From: JAGOUY01 sp964541725
GTDB taxonomy: Bacteria > Patescibacteriota > Patescibacteriia > 2-12-FULL-60-25
Assembly (NCBI GenBank): GCA_964541725.1
Contig: CAZIQG010000073.1
Span: 1-5,051, forward strand
Reading direction: 5' to 3'
DNA length: 5,051 bases
The notes beneath the pieces are model-generated. The model was not told the origin of the DNA and searched no databases. It worked only from the letters and a program-made list of their open reading frames with translations. Shown here in pieces: positions 3,923-5,051 of the stretch. The translations under genes were made by a program, and so were the position numbers. Positions within the stretch are counted from its first letter, which is position 1. Every line of letters begins with the position of its first letter.

Positions 3923-5051
3923 ATACCAATTTCGCTAGCGCTTCGTCGATACGAGCAAAGGCACGATCTTTCCCATACACCCAAAGCAACTCAAACGGAC
4001 TTGGTGATTGCTTCATCCCAGATAAGGCGACGCGCAGGGGCCAGAGCGTATCACCATTCCCCCACCCCTTCTCGACAATCATTCCACGCACGAGCGCATC
4101 CAAGTCAGAGACGGAGGCAAATACCTGAGGATTCTTCGTCAAAAGCGCCTTGACCGCTTCCAACCGCTCACGCGCCTCCTCTTTGGTCTGCATCTTCCAC
4201 ACGAGAATACTCGCGTCATGATTGAGTAGCAACGGAAACAAGAAGGACGTCATCTCAACAATTTGGCTCGGTAACTGAACACGCTCACGCACGAGCAGAC
4301 ACGCACGATCGACAAACGCCGAATCCTCACTCAACCCCTGAATAAACGGCCGCATCAGCGTCAAATAGTCCGCTTCTGACATCGTCTTAAGATAATGCGC
4401 ATTCACCCAATTCAATTTTTCCACATTTAAGACCGCTCCCGCTCTGTTCACCTTCGAAAGGTCGAAGAGCTTGACCAACTCTTCACGCGTGAATACCTCG
4501 CGATCATCCGTCGGATTCCAGCCTAATAACGCCAAAAAGTTAATCAACGCCTCTGGCAAATACCCTTTCTCCAAATACGATTCCACTGACACATCTCCTT
4601 TACGCTTAGACAACTTGGTCTTGTCCGGATTCAACAACAACGGCACATGCGCATACGTCGGCATCTCAAAACCTAACATCTTGCACAAAATAATCTGTTT
4701 TGGCGTCGAGGAAATCCACTCTTCCCCACGCAGCACATGCGTAATCTTCATGAGCTCATCATCCACCACCACCGCCAGATGATAGGTAGGAAAACCATCG
4801 GACTTCATCAATACTTGGTCATCTACTTCGCTATTTTTAAACACAATCTCTCCCCGAATCGCATCGACAAAAGCTGATTCCCCTTCTGGAACTTTCAAAC
4901 GCAACACATGTCGATCACCTCGCCCTAACCGTTGACTCACTTCTTCCGCAGATAACTTCAAACAGCGACGATCATACTTCGAAGCCAATTTAAGCAAAGC
5001 CTGTCCTTCGCGCATCTTCTCAAGCTCCTCCGAAGTACAAAAACACGGATA
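3921..5051 (-). CDS. gltX: Glutamyl-tRNA synthetase, N-terminus beyond window
   Basis: This cytoplasmic class I aminoacyl-tRNA synthetase charges tRNA with glutamate; in bacteria without GlnRS the same enzyme may also glutamylate tRNA-Gln for GatCAB. The frame continues past the ATG at 5015 to the window edge, reading YPCFCTSEELEK. This is the conserved Y-x-CxC segment, so the ATG is internal and about 100 residues, including the HIGH motif, are missing. 376 residues are visible. Recognisable blocks are CFC (3-5), Cys30 (RRCLKL), KSDGFPTYHLAVVVDD (83-98), RGEEW…TPKQI (108-119), and the KMSKS-type loop KLSKRKGDVSV (146-156) followed by YLPEALINFLALLGW. Next come FTREELVKLFDLSKVN and KLNWVNAHYL, and a helical anticodon-binding region. 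Three cysteines of the GluRS zinc site are present, but the usual histidine after the third (CxH) is leucine (CLKL), so zinc binding is uncertain. The stop is TAG at 3921-3923, at the edge of the repeat element. Discriminating versus non-discriminating type cannot be told. Confidence 0.96.
   Translation of the reverse strand, partial: YPCFCTSEELEKMREGQALLKLASKYDRRCLKLSAEEVSQRLGRGDRHVLRLKVPEGESAFVDAIRGEIVFKNSEVDDQVLMKSDGFPTYHLAVVVDDELMKITHVLRGEEWISSTPKQIILCKMLGFEMPTYAHVPLLLNPDKTKLSKRKGDVSVESYLEKGYLPEALINFLALLGWNPTDDREVFTREELVKLFDLSKVNRAGAVLNVEKLNWVNAHYLKTMSEADYLTLMRPFIQGLSEDSAFVDRACLLVRERVQLPSQIVEMTSFLFPLLLNHDASILVWKMQTKEEARERLEAVKALLTKNPQVFASVSDLDALVRGMIVEKGWGNGDTLWPLRVALSGMKQSPSPFELLWVYGKDRAFARIDEALAKLV

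Noticed and set aside
3860..4153. Plus-strand open frame of 97 codons, and other long plus-strand frames across 2699-3330 and 4471-4782
   Set aside because: They are antisense to gltX and the M23 gene, with low-complexity basic translations and no family resemblance.
5013..5015. ATG as start of gltX
   Set aside because: The frame continues upstream as YPCFCTSEELEK, a conserved GluRS segment, and the catalytic HIGH region is still missing.

Overview
The window is a compact bacterial segment with standard genetic code use (a TGA stop is used at 1766-1768), very short intergenic spaces, overlapping gene ends and few recognisable Shine-Dalgarno sites. No lineage marker is present. The gene density, small membrane proteins and short insert-like repeats suggest a streamlined genome, possibly Patescibacteria/CPR, but this is a low-confidence inference.

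Layout. (1) Positions 1-359 (+): the 3' part of a DUF1761-type membrane protein gene whose start lies outside the window. (2) 340-783 (-): a three-helix membrane protein of unknown function, convergent with and overlapping gene 1 by 20 bp. Its N-terminus carries a heptamer repeat insert. (3) 795-1760 (+): a complete tRNA-dihydrouridine synthase (Dus, DusB-like), divergent from gene 2 with only 11 bp between the starts, and with a second, different heptamer array in its coding sequence. (4) 1766-5051 (-): a four-gene run ending convergently 5 bp from dus. In transcription order it is gltX (glutamyl-tRNA synthetase, 5' end off the window), a 120-bp inverted-repeat-bounded element, a secreted coiled-coil/LytM (M23) peptidase, a small three-helix membrane protein, and a DUF3592-like membrane protein. 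The last three are joined by a TAATG overlap and a 4-nt gap.

How they fit together. gltX and dus serve translation (Glu-tRNA charging, tRNA modification). The M23 protein is an EnvC/PcsB-like cell-wall factor, and the two small membrane proteins behind it are probably co-translated with it. No defence system, prophage, transposase, CRISPR array, tRNA or rRNA was found.

The most interesting content is non-genic. It comprises a 120-bp MITE-like or structured-RNA-like element with perfect 15-bp terminal inverted repeats between gltX and the peptidase; two unrelated 7-bp-period tandem arrays lying in frame inside genes, one flanked by an 8-bp direct repeat as if inserted; and two -10-like boxes placed 6-7 nt before start codons, suggesting leaderless mRNAs. 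No stretch over 300 bases is without a gene.
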